A stretch of DNA of 64,000 nucleotides. Origin: Alviniconcha marisindica (taxonomy: Eukaryota > Mollusca > Gastropoda > Provannidae). The stretch covers positions 367,403 through 431,402 of the forward strand of contig JABMCL010003549.1 of assembly GCA_018857735.1 (NCBI GenBank), written 5' to 3'. The notes under the pieces were generated by a model, which ran no database searches, had not been told where the DNA came from, and saw nothing but the letters and a program-made list of their open reading frames with translations. Shown here in pieces: positions 23,107 to 36,721 of the stretch. Made by a program: the position numbers and the translations under genes. Position 1 is the first letter of the stretch. Each line of letters begins with the position of its first letter.

Positions 23107-26100
23107 GTGTATGTACATAGTTTTCTATCAGTATATATATATTCATATGCGCATATTAGAAAAAATGCACTGGGAAGACTGATTTAGATTCACAGTTTTT
23201 ATTCATCAAGTTTAACATTAATGACAACAAGGAAAGTGTATTGACCATTTTTGATGGCAAAGGTGTTTGCCTCTTGGCAGATGCACTTGTCAGGGAGTTT
23301 CATATACTTGCCTGTCTAAACCTGCAAAAGTGCCATAACATACCTACTGGAGATTAGGTCATAAAAAAGGAAGTTGTTTGGTTGTGGAACTCACGACAGA
23401 GAGTGGCTGGTAGGGAAGATGTTTGCCTCATGGTACCTGTTCTGGTGCGGGAGATGTGGGTGATGCCGTATTCTAGTGCAGGGCATAAGATGGGGAGTTG
23501 TCTGGTTGCAGAGCTCACTACAGAGAGCGGCTGGTGGGGAAGATGTTTGCTTTGTGGCATGTGTACTGGTGGGAACTGCGACAGGAATGGAGACTGATGG
23601 TGAGAGCTGAGTGTCACTACAGGTAGGCTTCTTTTGGTCTCTGGTGGTTCACTGTGGAAGGTTGTTGCTTTTGTCATGGAAAGTTAGTGTGTAATTTGTG
23701 CATGTAGACTGTAGTACCTGAGTTTGTGCATGTAGATATGTGACATGTTCTGTGTGAGGGTTTGTGTTTGTAGATATGTGGTGTGGATTTGTGCGTGGTT
23801 CTGTTTGTGGGTTTGTGCGTGTAGATTATATGTGATGTGTTCTGTGGGTGGGTTTGTGCGTGTACGATGTAGATATGTTATGTGGTTCTGTGCGTGGATT
23901 TGTGCATGGTTCTGTGTGTGGGTTTGTGCATGTACATATGTGATGTGGTTCTGTGTGTGGGTTTGTGCATGTACATACGTGATGTGGTTCAATGTGTGGG
24001 TTTGTGCATGCAGATATGTGGTGTGGTTGATGTTCCATGAGTGGGTTTGTGCATGTTATTGTAGATATGTGACATGGTTCTTTGTGTAGGTTTGTGCATG
24101 TAGATATGTGATGTGGCTCTATGTGTGGATTTGTGTAGATACGTGACATGGCTGAAAGTGTTTGGAGCGTGGAAGGACTTCATCATCCTGCGCACCGTGA
24201 AGAAAGCCAAAGTTGACAGGGCCACGCAACAGTGTGAGTGATGCGCTGTCTGTCTGTCTGTTGTGTATGTTTGTCAGTAGGTGTGTGTGTCCGCATGTAT
24301 GTGTCTGTTGTCAGTGTTTGTAGGTCTGTGTGTCAGTCTGCATCCCTCTTTTTATGTCTTTGTGTGCGTGTATATTGTATATTACGTCTGTCTGTTGTGT
24401 ATGTTTGTTGGTCTGGGTCTGTTGTTTATGTTTGTAGGTCTGTGTGTCTGTGTGTCCATCTGCATACATGTGTGTCTGTCTGTTTATGTTTGTAGGTCTG
24501 TGTGTCTGTCTGTGTGTACATGTCTGTCTGTTGTCTATATTTGTCTGCAGGCCTGTGTCTGTCTTTGTATGTCTCTGTGTATGTGACTGTTGTTAGGATT
24601 TATGAAAACTTTTACATTATTTCCCTTTATTAGCAGTGATGTAATTGCTGATGTCATTGCTTTGTACACAGTGGTTACTTTATTTGAGTTGATAGATCTG
24701 TTAAGAATAGGTGTTGCACAGTACTACATGATGTAGAGTGAAGCCAGTACCCCTAGCCCTTGACGACCAATACTGACACTGGGGTACTGGCCCATGACTG
24801 TCAGTACGGCCCCAGGACCCACACTGAGGTACTGACCTATGATTGCCAGTACAGCCCCCATGACCCACTTTGAGGTACTGACCTATGACTGCCAGTACAG
24901 CCCCCATGACCCACACTGAGGTACTGACCTATGACTGCCAGTACAGCCCCCTGGACCCACACTGAGGTACTGACCTATGACTGCCAGTACAGCCCCCTGG
25001 ACCCACACTGAGGTACTGACCTATGACTGCCAGTACAGCCCCCTGGAGCCACACTGGGGTACTGACACCTGCCTGCCAGTACAGTCACCTGGACCCACAC
25101 TGGGTTACTGGCCCCTGACTGCCAGTACAGCCTCCTGGACCCACACTGAGGTACTGACCTATGACTGCCAGTACAGCCCCCAGGACCCACACTGGGGTAC
25201 TGGCCCCTGACTGCCAGTACAGCCCCCAGGACCCACACTGGGGTACTGGCCTATGACTGCCAGTACAGCCCCCAGGACCCACACTGGGGTACTGGCCCCT
25301 GACTGCCAGTACAGCCCCCAGGACCCACACTGGGGTACTGGCCCCTGACTGCCAGTACAGCCCCCAGGACCCACACTGAGGTACTGACCTATGACTGCCA
25401 GTACAGTCACCTGGACTCACACTGGGGTACTGGCCCCTGACTGCCAGTACAGCCCCCAGGACCCACACTGGGGTACTGGCCCCTGACTGCCAGTACAGCC
25501 CCCAGGACCCACACTGGGGTACTGGCCCCTGACTGCCAGTACAGCCCCCAGGACCCACACTGGGGTACTGGCCCCTGACTGCCAGTACAGCCCCCCTGGA
25601 CCCACACTGAGGTACTGGGCCTTGATTGTTGATACAGCTCCCTGGACCCACAGAGTTGGTTTCAAAGCACTCTGGGGATTTTTGTATGGTCTACTTTATG
25701 CGTTGTGTGTTCTGCAGATGCCAGACGACTGTGCAGTAAGGTGTTGTGGGGCTGGACAGTCTACGTGGGGGAGAGGCGCCGAAAGCTGGCCCTGCACCAC
25801 AAGGCTGAGAGAGTGTGCGCAGAGAACACAGTCAGGTCAGTGCTGGTGGTACAAATCACTACCAGACCCACAGGATTCTAGCAGCATATATGTAAAAAAA
25901 ACCACCTAGGTAGCTGGAAATCAAAGCAGGATAATTATGTGAAGTTTCACTGGCTGCTGGCAGAAGAATTGATAATCACTGCTATGCCATCACAGATCAA
26001 CACTAAACACAATAGATATACTGGTAGAACTGGTGGAGTCTTACTGGGGAGCAGGGCTGGTGCAGTCTTACAAAATGTTTGCTACGTGGGCCAAGTGTCC

Positions 26101-29100
26101 CAGGACGGACAGGGTCGACCACCAGCTCCAGCTCAGCACAGTTCACATCTGTCCCAGCACAGTTCACATCTGTCCCAGCACAGTTCACATCTGTCCCAGG
26201 ACAGACAGGGTCCATAGTTCACCTCTGTCCCAGCACAGACATTGCGGGCAGCCCATGAGTAAATTTGCACTTGATATAGAAATGGACTGAAATCCCTCAT
26301 CACCAAAGTCAATGGACCTACATCTTGTGCACAAAATGCCTGCATCGCCCTGTTCAAGTGGAGATGACAGTTTGCTTTTGGTCCAGTGGATTCTGTAAGA
26401 CAGGGTCTGCTACCAGCCCAAGCTCAGCACAGTTCACATCTGTCCCAGTACAGTTCATATCTGTCCCAGGACACACAGGGTCCATACAGAGTCCACAGTT
26501 TACATCTGTCCCAGGTCAGACAGGGTCCACAGTTCACATCTGTCCCAGGTCAGACAGGGTCCACAGTTCACATCTGTCCCCGGACAGATGGAGAAATTTA
26601 TGGATGAACACAGTGTGGTGTTAGACTGTTACTGTTGTTTTTATTTAGACTGTTACTGTTGTTTTTATTTATGCTGAAGAAATTGATAAAAGTGCAAAAA
26701 AGTTGATGCTGTGGTATGTGAATGATGGTTGGTTGTTTTGTGAACAGGCATGCGTGGAGAGCCTGGAATGAGGCATTGGAGCAGAAACAAGCTGTGACAC
26801 GCATGGACAGTGTGGCACTACACTTTTGGGCCTACAGGATTCAGGCACAGGTATGTGTTAGTGCTTGTGTATGTGTGCGTGTATGTGTGTGTGACTGTGT
26901 CTGAGACCATGTGTGTGTTAGTGTGTGTCTGTGCACTTTTGTAAGTTGGTATCCATGTGCATCCACATGCCTCCCTGCCTGTTAAAAAAGAAGAAGAAGA
27001 GTTATTGCTAAATGTAAGCACCCTAATTACCATCACTCCTGTACACAAACTGATATTTATTTTATGTGACTGCTGAAATATGTTCAGAATTTACATTTGA
27101 TCTGTGTCCATTGACTGCATATATGTGCAAGGTATGTTAATCAGATTCAGTTCCATTGAAACTGCATCTTCTCTTGTAGATTCAGACTGATCATACAGTT
27201 TTGTTGTTGACCCTAATGCGCTCATTATTTGCACTGATAAGTAATACCGAATAAGTTTGCACTTGAGATAGAAATGAGCTGAAATCCCTCATCACCAGAG
27301 TCAGTGGACCTGTATCTTGTGCACAAAAAGCCTGCATCACCCTGTTGAAGTGGGGATGACAGTTTGCTTTGGGTCCAGTGCAGCAGTGGATTCTGTAAGA
27401 CAGAAAAATGTTGAAGGAAGAGGCGCCGCCTGACTCCAGGCAAGGAAAGAGCTGGCAGTGGCACTGCGGATAAGAGCCTGGACTAAAAGAAAAAGGTCAA
27501 GTGGTGACTGGATTTTAACAGCCTGTCACCTGTATGGGGTCACCTCAGGATAACTGAGGAAAGGGCAGAGGCTGGCACAGTGGATAAGAGCCTGGACTAA
27601 AAATTAAACAAATGAAGTAGTAATTGCATTTTAACAGCCTGTCACCTGCACAGGGTCACCTCAGGATAACTGAGGAACGGAAGGAGGCTGGCACTGTGGA
27701 TTGGATCATTTGTGGAGACGGGGCTTGGTGATGATGGCAGTGACGAATGATGATGAATGGGACAGCAGTTGGAAACGGGGGTGTTTTGAAAACTCTGGGG
27801 TTTTATGGTGCTCCAACTGACAGGATGAGGAATGAACGCTATATTGTGTGCGTTAATTGCAGCACCGACACTGCGGAGACCGAGGATGTGGCATTGTCTT
27901 CAGTTTGTGCCCCAAGCATCTGCGTCTCAGAGGGGGGGTGTGCGAGAAGAACTGGGAGGAGAAAACTCTGTGATCTCATCTCCCACCATTGTACTGGTGA
28001 CCCCACCCCCCTCCTGTTTTGCAGCACTGGTTGGTGTGGCGGGCAGCGGTGGCGGGGCGGCAGAGGGAGATGCTGAAGATGGCAGGGGCAGCGCGGCACA
28101 GCCACAGGTTGCTGGTCAGCCGATGTTTCAGAGGCTGGGTGCTGTACTGGCGCAGTCGTCGGACCAAGAAACAGTACAGAGGTGTGGTGTGGGGTTCTGA
28201 GTCTGTTGCACCAATCCTCCCCCCTTTTGCCTGTTTCACCACCTCCTCCTTTCTTTTGCCTGTTTCACTACCTCCTCCCTTCTTTTGCCTGTTTCACTAC
28301 CTCCTCCTTTTGCCTGTTTCACCACCTCCTCCCCCCTTTTGCCTGTTTCACTACCTCCTCCCCCCTTTTGCCTGTTTCACCACCTCCTCCCTTCTTTTGC
28401 CTGTTTCACTACCTCCTCCCTTCTTTTGCCTGTTTCACCACCTCCTCCCTTCTTTTGCCTGTTTCACCACCTCCTCCCTTCTTTTGCCTGTTTCACCACC
28501 TCCTCCCTTCTTTTGCCTGTTTCACTATCTCCTCCTTTTGCCTGTTTCACCACCTCCTCCCTCCTTTTGCCTGTTTCACCACCACCTCCTTTTGCCTTTT
28601 TCACCACCTCCTTCTTTGCCGTTAACCTCCCCTTTTGCCTGTTTCACCCACCCACCCCCTTTTGCCTGTTTCACCACCTCCTTTTTTCTTTCACCACCTC
28701 CTTTTGCCTGTTCAACCCCCCCCCCCCCTTTTTGCCCATTTCACCACCTCCTTTTTGCCTGTTTCAACACCTCCCTCTTTTTGTCTGTTTCACCACCTCC
28801 CCCCTTGCCCCCCCTCCTCCCCCCTTTGCCTGTTTCACCACCTACTCCCTCCTTTTGCCTGTTTCACCACCTCCCCCTTTTTGCCTGTTTCGCCACCTCC
28901 TTCCCCTGTTTCACCACCTGTCTGTCTTTAGAGCTCTTCATGTAACCTGCTGTCTTGGATTTAACCAGCGTGTCTGTCTTTATGGCTCTTCATGTAGTAT
29001 TTTTATGGCTCTTCATATAACCTGTTGTCTTGGGCTTACCTGTGTGTCTGTCTTTAGGGCTCTTCATGTAGTATTTTTATGGCTCTTCATATAACCTGTT

Positions 29101-32100
29101 GTCTACCTGTTGTCTTGGGCTTACCTGTGTGTCTGTCTTTAGGGCTCTTCATGTAACCTGTCTTGGGCTTACCTGTGTGTCTGTCTTTAGGGCTCTTCAT
29201 GTAACCTGTTGTCTTGGACTTACCGGTGTGTCTGTCTTTAGGGCTCTTCATGTAACTTGTTGTCTTGGCTTACCTGTGTGTCTGTCTTTAGGGCTCTTCA
29301 TGTAACCTGTTGTCTTGGCTTACCTGTGTGTCTGTCTTTAGGGCTCTTCATGTAACCTGTTGTCTTGGAGCTTACCTGTGTGTCTGTCTTTAGGGCTCTT
29401 CATGTAACTTGTTGTCTTGGCTTACTGTGTGTCTGTCTTTAGGGCTCTTCATGTAACTTGTTGTCTTGGACTTACTGATGTGTCTGTCTTTATGGTTCTT
29501 CATGTAACCAGTTGTCTTGGGCTTACCTGTGTGTCTGTCTTTAGGGCTCTTCATGTAACCTGTTGTCTTGGACTTGTCTAGTATTTTTATGGCTCTTCAT
29601 ATAACCTGTTGTCTACCTGTTGTCTTGGGCTTACCTGTGTGTCTGTCTTTAGGGCACTTCATGTAACTTGTTGTCTTGGGCTTACCTGTGTGTCTGTCTT
29701 TAGGGCTCTTCATGTATCCTGTTGTCTTGGGCTTACCTGTGTCTCTGTCTTTAGGGCTCTTCATGTATCCTGTTGTCTTGGGCTTACCTGTGTCTCTGTC
29801 TTTAGGGCTCTTCATGTATCCTGTTGTCTTGGGCTTACCTGTGTGTCTCTGTCTTTAGGGCTCTTCATGTATCCTGTTGTCTTGGGCTTACCTGTGTGTC
29901 TCTGTCTTTAGGGCTCTTCATGTATCCTGTTGTCTTGGGCTTACCTGTGTGTCTCTGTCTTTAGGGCTCTTCATGTATCCTGTTGTCTTGGGCTTACCTG
30001 TGTCTCTGTCTTTAGGGCTCTTCATGTATCCTGTTGTCTTGGGCTTACCTGTGTGTCTCTGTCTTTAGGGCTCTTCATGTATCCTGTTGTCTTGGGCTTA
30101 CCTGTGTGTCTCTGTCTTTAGGGCTCTTCATGTATCCTGTTGTCTTGGGCTTACCTGTGCGTCTCTGTCTTCAGGGCTCTTCATGTATCCTGTTGTCTTG
30201 GGCTTACCTGTGTGTCTGTCTTTAGGGCTCTTCATGTATCCTGTTGTCTTGGGCTTACCTGTGTGTCTCTGTCTTTATCGCCTGGGGCGTGCAGTGTGGA
30301 AGGTACTGACTTGCTGCTCTGTTTGCTATTCAGACTACTCCAATCAGGTGCATGTGGCCAGCGTCAAGGTGTGGGTGTTTGGTCACTGGTGCAGACGATG
30401 GCGCATGTGCAGAGCATTAGCGCAGCACCAAGATCACATGACCCAGCTGGCCAATTGCTTTCAGACACGTCGCTTCTTCTGCCGGTGGCAAAACTGTATC
30501 CTTGCTTTTTTTGCTGGTGACCTGGTCATGTGCTGTGATTACTTTGACTGGATCAGCAGTTTGAATCCTCTTTGCCATGTTGAGGTTTTCTGTTTTGTTA
30601 CATTGGACCTTGCTGACAAAAAGCAATAACTGTTAAGTGAGCTATAACAATTTGTAAGGAAAGGTCTTAAAAAACAAAAGTGAGCTATAACACTTTGTAA
30701 AGAAAGGTCTTAAAAAACAAAAGTGAGTTATAACACTTTGTAAAGAAAGGTCTTAAAAAACAAAAGTGAGTTATAACACTTTGTAAAGAAAGGTCTTAAA
30801 AAACAAAAGTGAGCTATAACACGTTGTAAAGAAAGGTCTTAAAAAACAAAAGTGAGCTATAACCCTTTGTAAAGAAAGGTCTTAAAACAAAAGTGAGGTA
30901 TAACACTTTGTAAAGAAAGGTCTTAAAACAAAAGTGAGGTATAACACTTTGTAAATAAAGGTCTTAAAAAACAAAAGTGAGCTATAATACTTTGTAAAGA
31001 AAGGTCTTAAAACAGAGGCAGGAGGATATTTAGATGAAAAATAAATAAACATGTTTTCCAAAAAAGTGGTCTTTACTTTTGTGACGGGGAAAATATAGAT
31101 GAAATCGAGTGAAGCAGCTTTATAAAAAGTGGTCGTAAAATATAGGGGATATTTAGATGTAACTGAGCGAATCCGTTTAAAAAAAAAAGTAAAAAAAAGT
31201 ACCAAGAGGGTAGTGGCAAGAGAAGATATTAGGACTGTTATGTTGTGCTGAAAAAGGAGACATTTCCTTATAGAAGCTCAGACGTTGAGGAAGTTCATGA
31301 AGAGAGGAGGTTACTACAGCAGGCTGATCAACACTACCGGACACATCTTTTGGTGAGCAAGCCTCTTTCTGCTCTTTGTTGCCCTAGAGATGTGTAAGAC
31401 ATGCGCAGAGAGTCACATGTATTAATTTGTGAGTGTGCAGGAATGCAAGCATGAAATGCTCAGCAGGAATGGTCATGTTGATGTTTTGGCGAAGATGTGG
31501 CTGTTTTGTTGAAACACACAGACACACCCCCCCCCCTTCCAGGAAAGAAGTGTAGGGGGAAAAGTTTAGAAAATCTGATGGCTTAGGGTTTAGAAAGCTA
31601 GTTCATTTCAGTAGAAAACCACAGACAGACATGCTTTGCTGATGTTTGTTCATTTCAATGCAAGAACATGGATGTGCTTTGCTTATGTTTGTTTAACTTG
31701 TCATGCTCTTTGCATTGTTTTTTGCAGAGCCTTGGCTTGAACGCATTCCGACTGTGTGTGGTGCAGCGACGCATCAAAGGGATGAGACAGAATATGGCTG
31801 ATCACCTGCGTCAGAGACAGGTGGGGTGTGTGTGTGTGTGTGTGTGTGGTGCAGCGACGCATCAAAGGGATGAGACAGAATATGGCTGATCACCTGTATC
31901 AGAGACAGGTGGGGTGTGTGTGTGTTTGTGTGTGTGGTGCAGTGACGCATCAAAGGGATGAGACAGAATATGGCTGATCACCTGTGTCAGAGACAGGTGG
32001 GGTGTGTGTGTGTTTGTGTGTGTGGTACAGCGACACAACAAAGGGATGAGACAGAATATGGCTGATCACCTGTATCGAGACAGGTGGGGTTGTGTGTGTG

Positions 32101-32105
32101 TGTGT

Positions 32106-32139
<34 letters not shown>

Positions 32140-32259
32140 GTGTGTACAGAGTATCAAAGGGATGAGAGAATGTGTGTGTGTGTGTTTGTGTGTGTGGTAC
32201 AGCGACGCAACAAAGGGATGAGACAGAATATGGCTGATCACCTGTATCAGAGACAGGTG

Positions 32260-32309
<50 letters not shown>

Positions 32310-35300
32310 TACAGTGACGAATCAAAGGGATGAGAGAATGTGTGTGTGTGTGGTACAGCGATGCATCAAAAGGGATGAGACAGAATATGGCTGATCACCT
32401 GCATCAGAGACAGGTGTGTGTGTGTGTGCGTGTGGTACAGTGATGAATCAAAGGGATGAGACAGAATGTGTGTGTGTTTGTGTGTGTGGTACAGTGACAC
32501 ATGAAAGGGATGAGACAGAATATGGCTAATCATCTGCAGCAGAGACAGGTGTGTGTGTGTGGTACAGCAACACATCAGGATTGGGGGGGGGGGATAACCA
32601 TAAATCAAACAGATGCAATGGACCATAGCTAATGGGTAGTAATGCAGCATCAGGCACGTGTGTGTTGAGAGATCGAGGGGGGAGGGGGGTAGCAACAATC
32701 AGACAGATGCGCTGGAACATGGCTAATGCAGCATCAGGCATGTGTATGTTAAGAGATGGGGGTACAACAATCATAGGATGGTAATCAGGATCAGGATGTG
32801 TAGTTGGAGGGGGGGGGTAGCAACTATCAGACAGATACACTGGAACATGGCTAATGCAGATCAGGCATGTGTATGTTAAGAGATGGGGAGGGGGGGGGGG
32901 TTAGCAACAGTCAGACAGATACACTGGAACATGGCTAATGCAGCATCAGGTGTGTGGTGTAGGGGAGATGATGGTGGGGATGGGAAGGGGCAGGTAAGTA
33001 AATGGGTGTTTTACACCCAGTCAACCAGTGCGGTTATATCAGGGTGAATGGGAAGGGACAGTAGCAAACAAGAAAAGGTCAGACGCGGCATGGGTGACCG
33101 CCTTCAGCAACGATAGGTGGGCTGTGTGTGTCCAGTTTTCAGGGACGTGTTTTTGCCATTTGTTATAACACTCCCCTTCTCCGCCACCCCACTGTCTGAA
33201 CTTATGGAGTTGTTTAACTGTTAAATGAGATGAGTGCACAGTTTGAGTGTGGTGTTCGGGTGTAGAGGTGGGTGTGTGGTGTTCAGGTGGAGAGGTGGGT
33301 GTTTGCTGTGTGGTGTTCAGGTGGAGAGGTGGATGTTTGCTGTGTGGTGTTCAAGGGGAGAAGTGGGTGTTTGCTGTGTGGTGTTCAGGTGGAGAGGTGG
33401 GTGTTTGCTGTGTGGTGTTCAGGTGGAGAGGTGGGTGTTTGCTGTGTGGTGTTCAGGTGGAGAGGTGGGTGTTTGCTGTGTGGTGTTCAGGTAGAGAAGT
33501 GGGTGTTTGCTGAGTGATGTTCAGGTGGGTGTTTGCTGTGTGTTCAGGTGGAGAGGTGGGTGTTTGCTGTGTGGTGTTCAGATGGAGAGGTGGGTGTTTG
33601 CTGAGTGATGTTCAGGTGGGTGTTTGCTGTGTGTTCAGGTGGAGAGGTGGGTGTTGCTGTGTGGTGTTCAGGTGAGTGTTTGCTGTGTGGTGTTCAGGTG
33701 GAGAGATGGGTGTTTGCTGTGTGGCTGGAGCGCCTGGAGGAGCGGGAAGAGGAGCAGCAGCATCTGCTGACGCTGAAAGCCAGGGAACACTACAGGTCAG
33801 TCCCTTGTCGGTCAGCAAGCAGGAGAGTGGACCTCCATGGTGCCTGCTTTAGGCTTAGCTCTGGTCAGACTGGGAATGCCTTGTGTTCTAATGATAGCAT
33901 ACTCTGCCCATTGTTATTACTCTGCTCAGTTAACCTCATGTTGGTCAGTGACATCATTTTGGTCAGTGACATCATTTTGGTCAGTGACATCAATTTTGGT
34001 CAGTGGTATAATTTTGGTCAGTGACATCATTTTGGCCAAATGGCATTACTGTCATCAAATGACAGTGCATGCCTGCACACAATCATGAAACCCCCACACA
34101 CACACACACACACACACACTACACAACAAACAGAAAATCCAAAAGGTAGACAGGCATAAGGAGATAGAAAGCCGTTAGACTTCTGTGACTTTGGCATGTG
34201 ATGTATAACTTTCTTGCTGTTTGGAAACAGCTTCATGTGGCCTGCATGTCAGTTGTTAAACGTTACACCAGACTTGACACCCTCGCAATACAGATCTCTT
34301 CTGTTTTCCTCAAGGGGGTTAGAAAAAAGGCAACTCTGGATCGGTGCAGACTGAATAAGAGAGTTACTGTGCTTTTTGTCCGAGGGGGTTAGAAGGAAGG
34401 CAACACTGGATCGGTGCAGACTGAATAAGAGAGTTACTGTGCTTTTTGTCCGAGGGAGGGTAGAAGGAAGGCAACACTGGATCGGTGCAGACTGAATAAG
34501 AGAGTTACTGTGCTTTTTGTCCGAGGGGGGTAGAAGGAAGGCAACACTGGATCGGTGCAGACTGAATAAGAGAGTTACTGTGCTTTTTGTCTGAGGGGGG
34601 TTAGAAAAAAGGCAACACTGGATCGGTGCAGACTGAATAAGAGAGTTACTGGGCTTTTTGTCCGAGGGGGTTAGAAGGAAGGCAACACTGGATCGGTGCA
34701 GACTGAATAAGAGAGTTACTGTCTTTTTGTCGAGGGGGGTAGAAGGAAGGCAACACTGGATCGGTGCAGACTGAATAAGAGAGTTACTGTGCTTTTTGTC
34801 CGAGGGGGGTAGAAGGAAGGCAACACTGGATCGGTGCAGACTGAATAAGAGAGTTACTGTGCTTTTTGTCCGAGGGGGGTAGAAGGAAGGCAAACTGGAT
34901 CGGTGCAGACTGAATAAGAGAGTTACTGTGCTTTTTGTCCGAGGGGGGTAGAAGGAAGGCAACACTGGATCGGTGCAGACTGAATAACAGTCACTGTGCT
35001 TTGCCTCCAAGGTGGGGTGGGGGGGTTAGAAAGAAGGCAACATGGCAGTTTGAATAATGGAGTTACTGTGCTTTTCCTCAAGGGGGGTCAGGGTGGGGTG
35101 GGGGATGTTAGAAAGAATGCAATGTGGCAGATGGAATAACCCAGTTACTGTGCTTTTCAGACAAGTGCTGCAGGGCAAGGCTTTCCAGCAGATGATGTTG
35201 TACAAGAAGTGGCGGGAACATCGTAAGGTGAGTTCCTCTTCTCTCCTGGTGATGATGTTGTCATGAAGGTGTTACAGCGTTGTGCCCCTGTGTGTAACAA

Positions 35301-36672
35301 AACGTCTGTCAGTGAGTCATTTTTCATGGTTAGCACCTGTGTCATGGGGTGCTGACTGTGTAACAAAATGGTTGTCAGTGAGTCATTCTTCATGGTTAGC
35401 ACCTGTGTCATGGGGTGCTGACTGTGTAACAAAACAGCTGTCAGTGAGTCATTCTTCATGGTTAGCACCTGTGTCATGGGGTGCTGACTGCCTGTGTAAC
35501 AAAACGGCTGTCAGTGAGTCATTCTTCATGGTTACCACCTGTGTCATGGGGTGCTGACTGACTGTGTAACAAAATGGCTGTTAGTGAGTCATTCTTCATG
35601 GTTAGCACCTGTGTCATGGGGTGCTGACTGTAACAAAACATCTGTCAGTGAGTCATTCTTCATGGTTAGCACCTGTGTCACGGGGTGCTGACTGTGTAAC
35701 AAAACGTCTGTCAGTGAGTCATTCTTCATGGTTAGCACCTGTGTCATGGGGTGCTGACTGTGCACCCTGGTTTTTTTAACCCCGGGCTGACTGTGTGTAA
35801 CAAAGCTGTCAGTGAGTCATTCTTCATGGTTAGCACCTGTGTCATGGGGTGCTGACTGCCTGTGTAACAAAACAGCTGTCAGTGAGTCATTCTTCATGGT
35901 TAGCACCTGTGTCACGGGGTGCTGACTGTGTAACAAAATGGCTGTCAGTGAGTCATTCTTCATGGTTACCACCTGTGTCATGGGGTGCTGACTGCCTGCA
36001 CATGTGTAACAGCATGATCTGGATGTGTATGACGTTGGAGAGGAGGAGGGCAATTATCATGCACACTGTGTTGGAATAGACCTGTTGTGATACCCAAACC
36101 AGGTATTAGGTTAGTTGATGTCATGTTTGTGTGTGTGTGTGTGTCTGTTTGTGTGTGTGCACACATTTGTGTATGTGTGTGCACGTTTGTGTGTGTGTGT
36201 GTGTGTGCATGTGCATGTACATGTGCATGCATGCACATGAATGTTAATAGAACAGCAGGGTTTGAAAGGTCAGAAAAGATGTCTGTAAAGTGTTATGGTT
36301 GCCAGCACTCTGAATAGGAACATGTTAAATTCTCAGTTGCCAAGACCAGTTGTTTAACTGAGTGACCTGTGGGTTGATGTTGATGATGGGAACTGTTCAC
36401 AGGCCCAGTACGTGAAGGCAGACACCCACTACTACCTGCACACGGCTCCCTACTGCCTCTTCCGCATGAAGGTCTTCGTTCAGATGATGAAGAATCGCCG
36501 CCGGAATGATAGCAAAGCCTTAGAGTTCCACAGGTGAGGACAGGAAGTAAATGTTTTTAGTGGAGCTGTGGAAGTTGGATTTGAAAGGTTGTGGGACTTT
36601 TATTCACCTTCTCTTGTCTTTTGTAAGAGCAGTAGGTGATATGCTTGTGTGTGACTGTGCAGGTGTCCATTC

Positions 36673-36721
<49 letters not shown>

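Noticed and set aside
24725..25665. Multiple minus-strand frames of 77-188 codons (Gly/Val/Trp-rich)
   Set aside because: Translations of the 46-bp intron 5 minisatellite in all frames.
27440..27500. SFI1-like reading ALRIRAWTKRKR
   Set aside because: Lies in a 112-bp intronic repeat whose other copies are not coding; no splice sites in the right phase.
27846..27970. Possible extra SFI1 exon after TTAATTGCAG (RRPRMWHCLQ reading)
   Set aside because: No convincing donor, no frame that joins exons 7 and 8 (which already join in phase 0), and the vertebrate alignment needs no residues here.
31274..31281. Upstream acceptors for exon 10 (after TTATAG or TAGAAG)
   Set aside because: They are out of phase with exon 9 and lie too close to the branch site; the CTCAG at 31281 fits phase, spacing and conservation.
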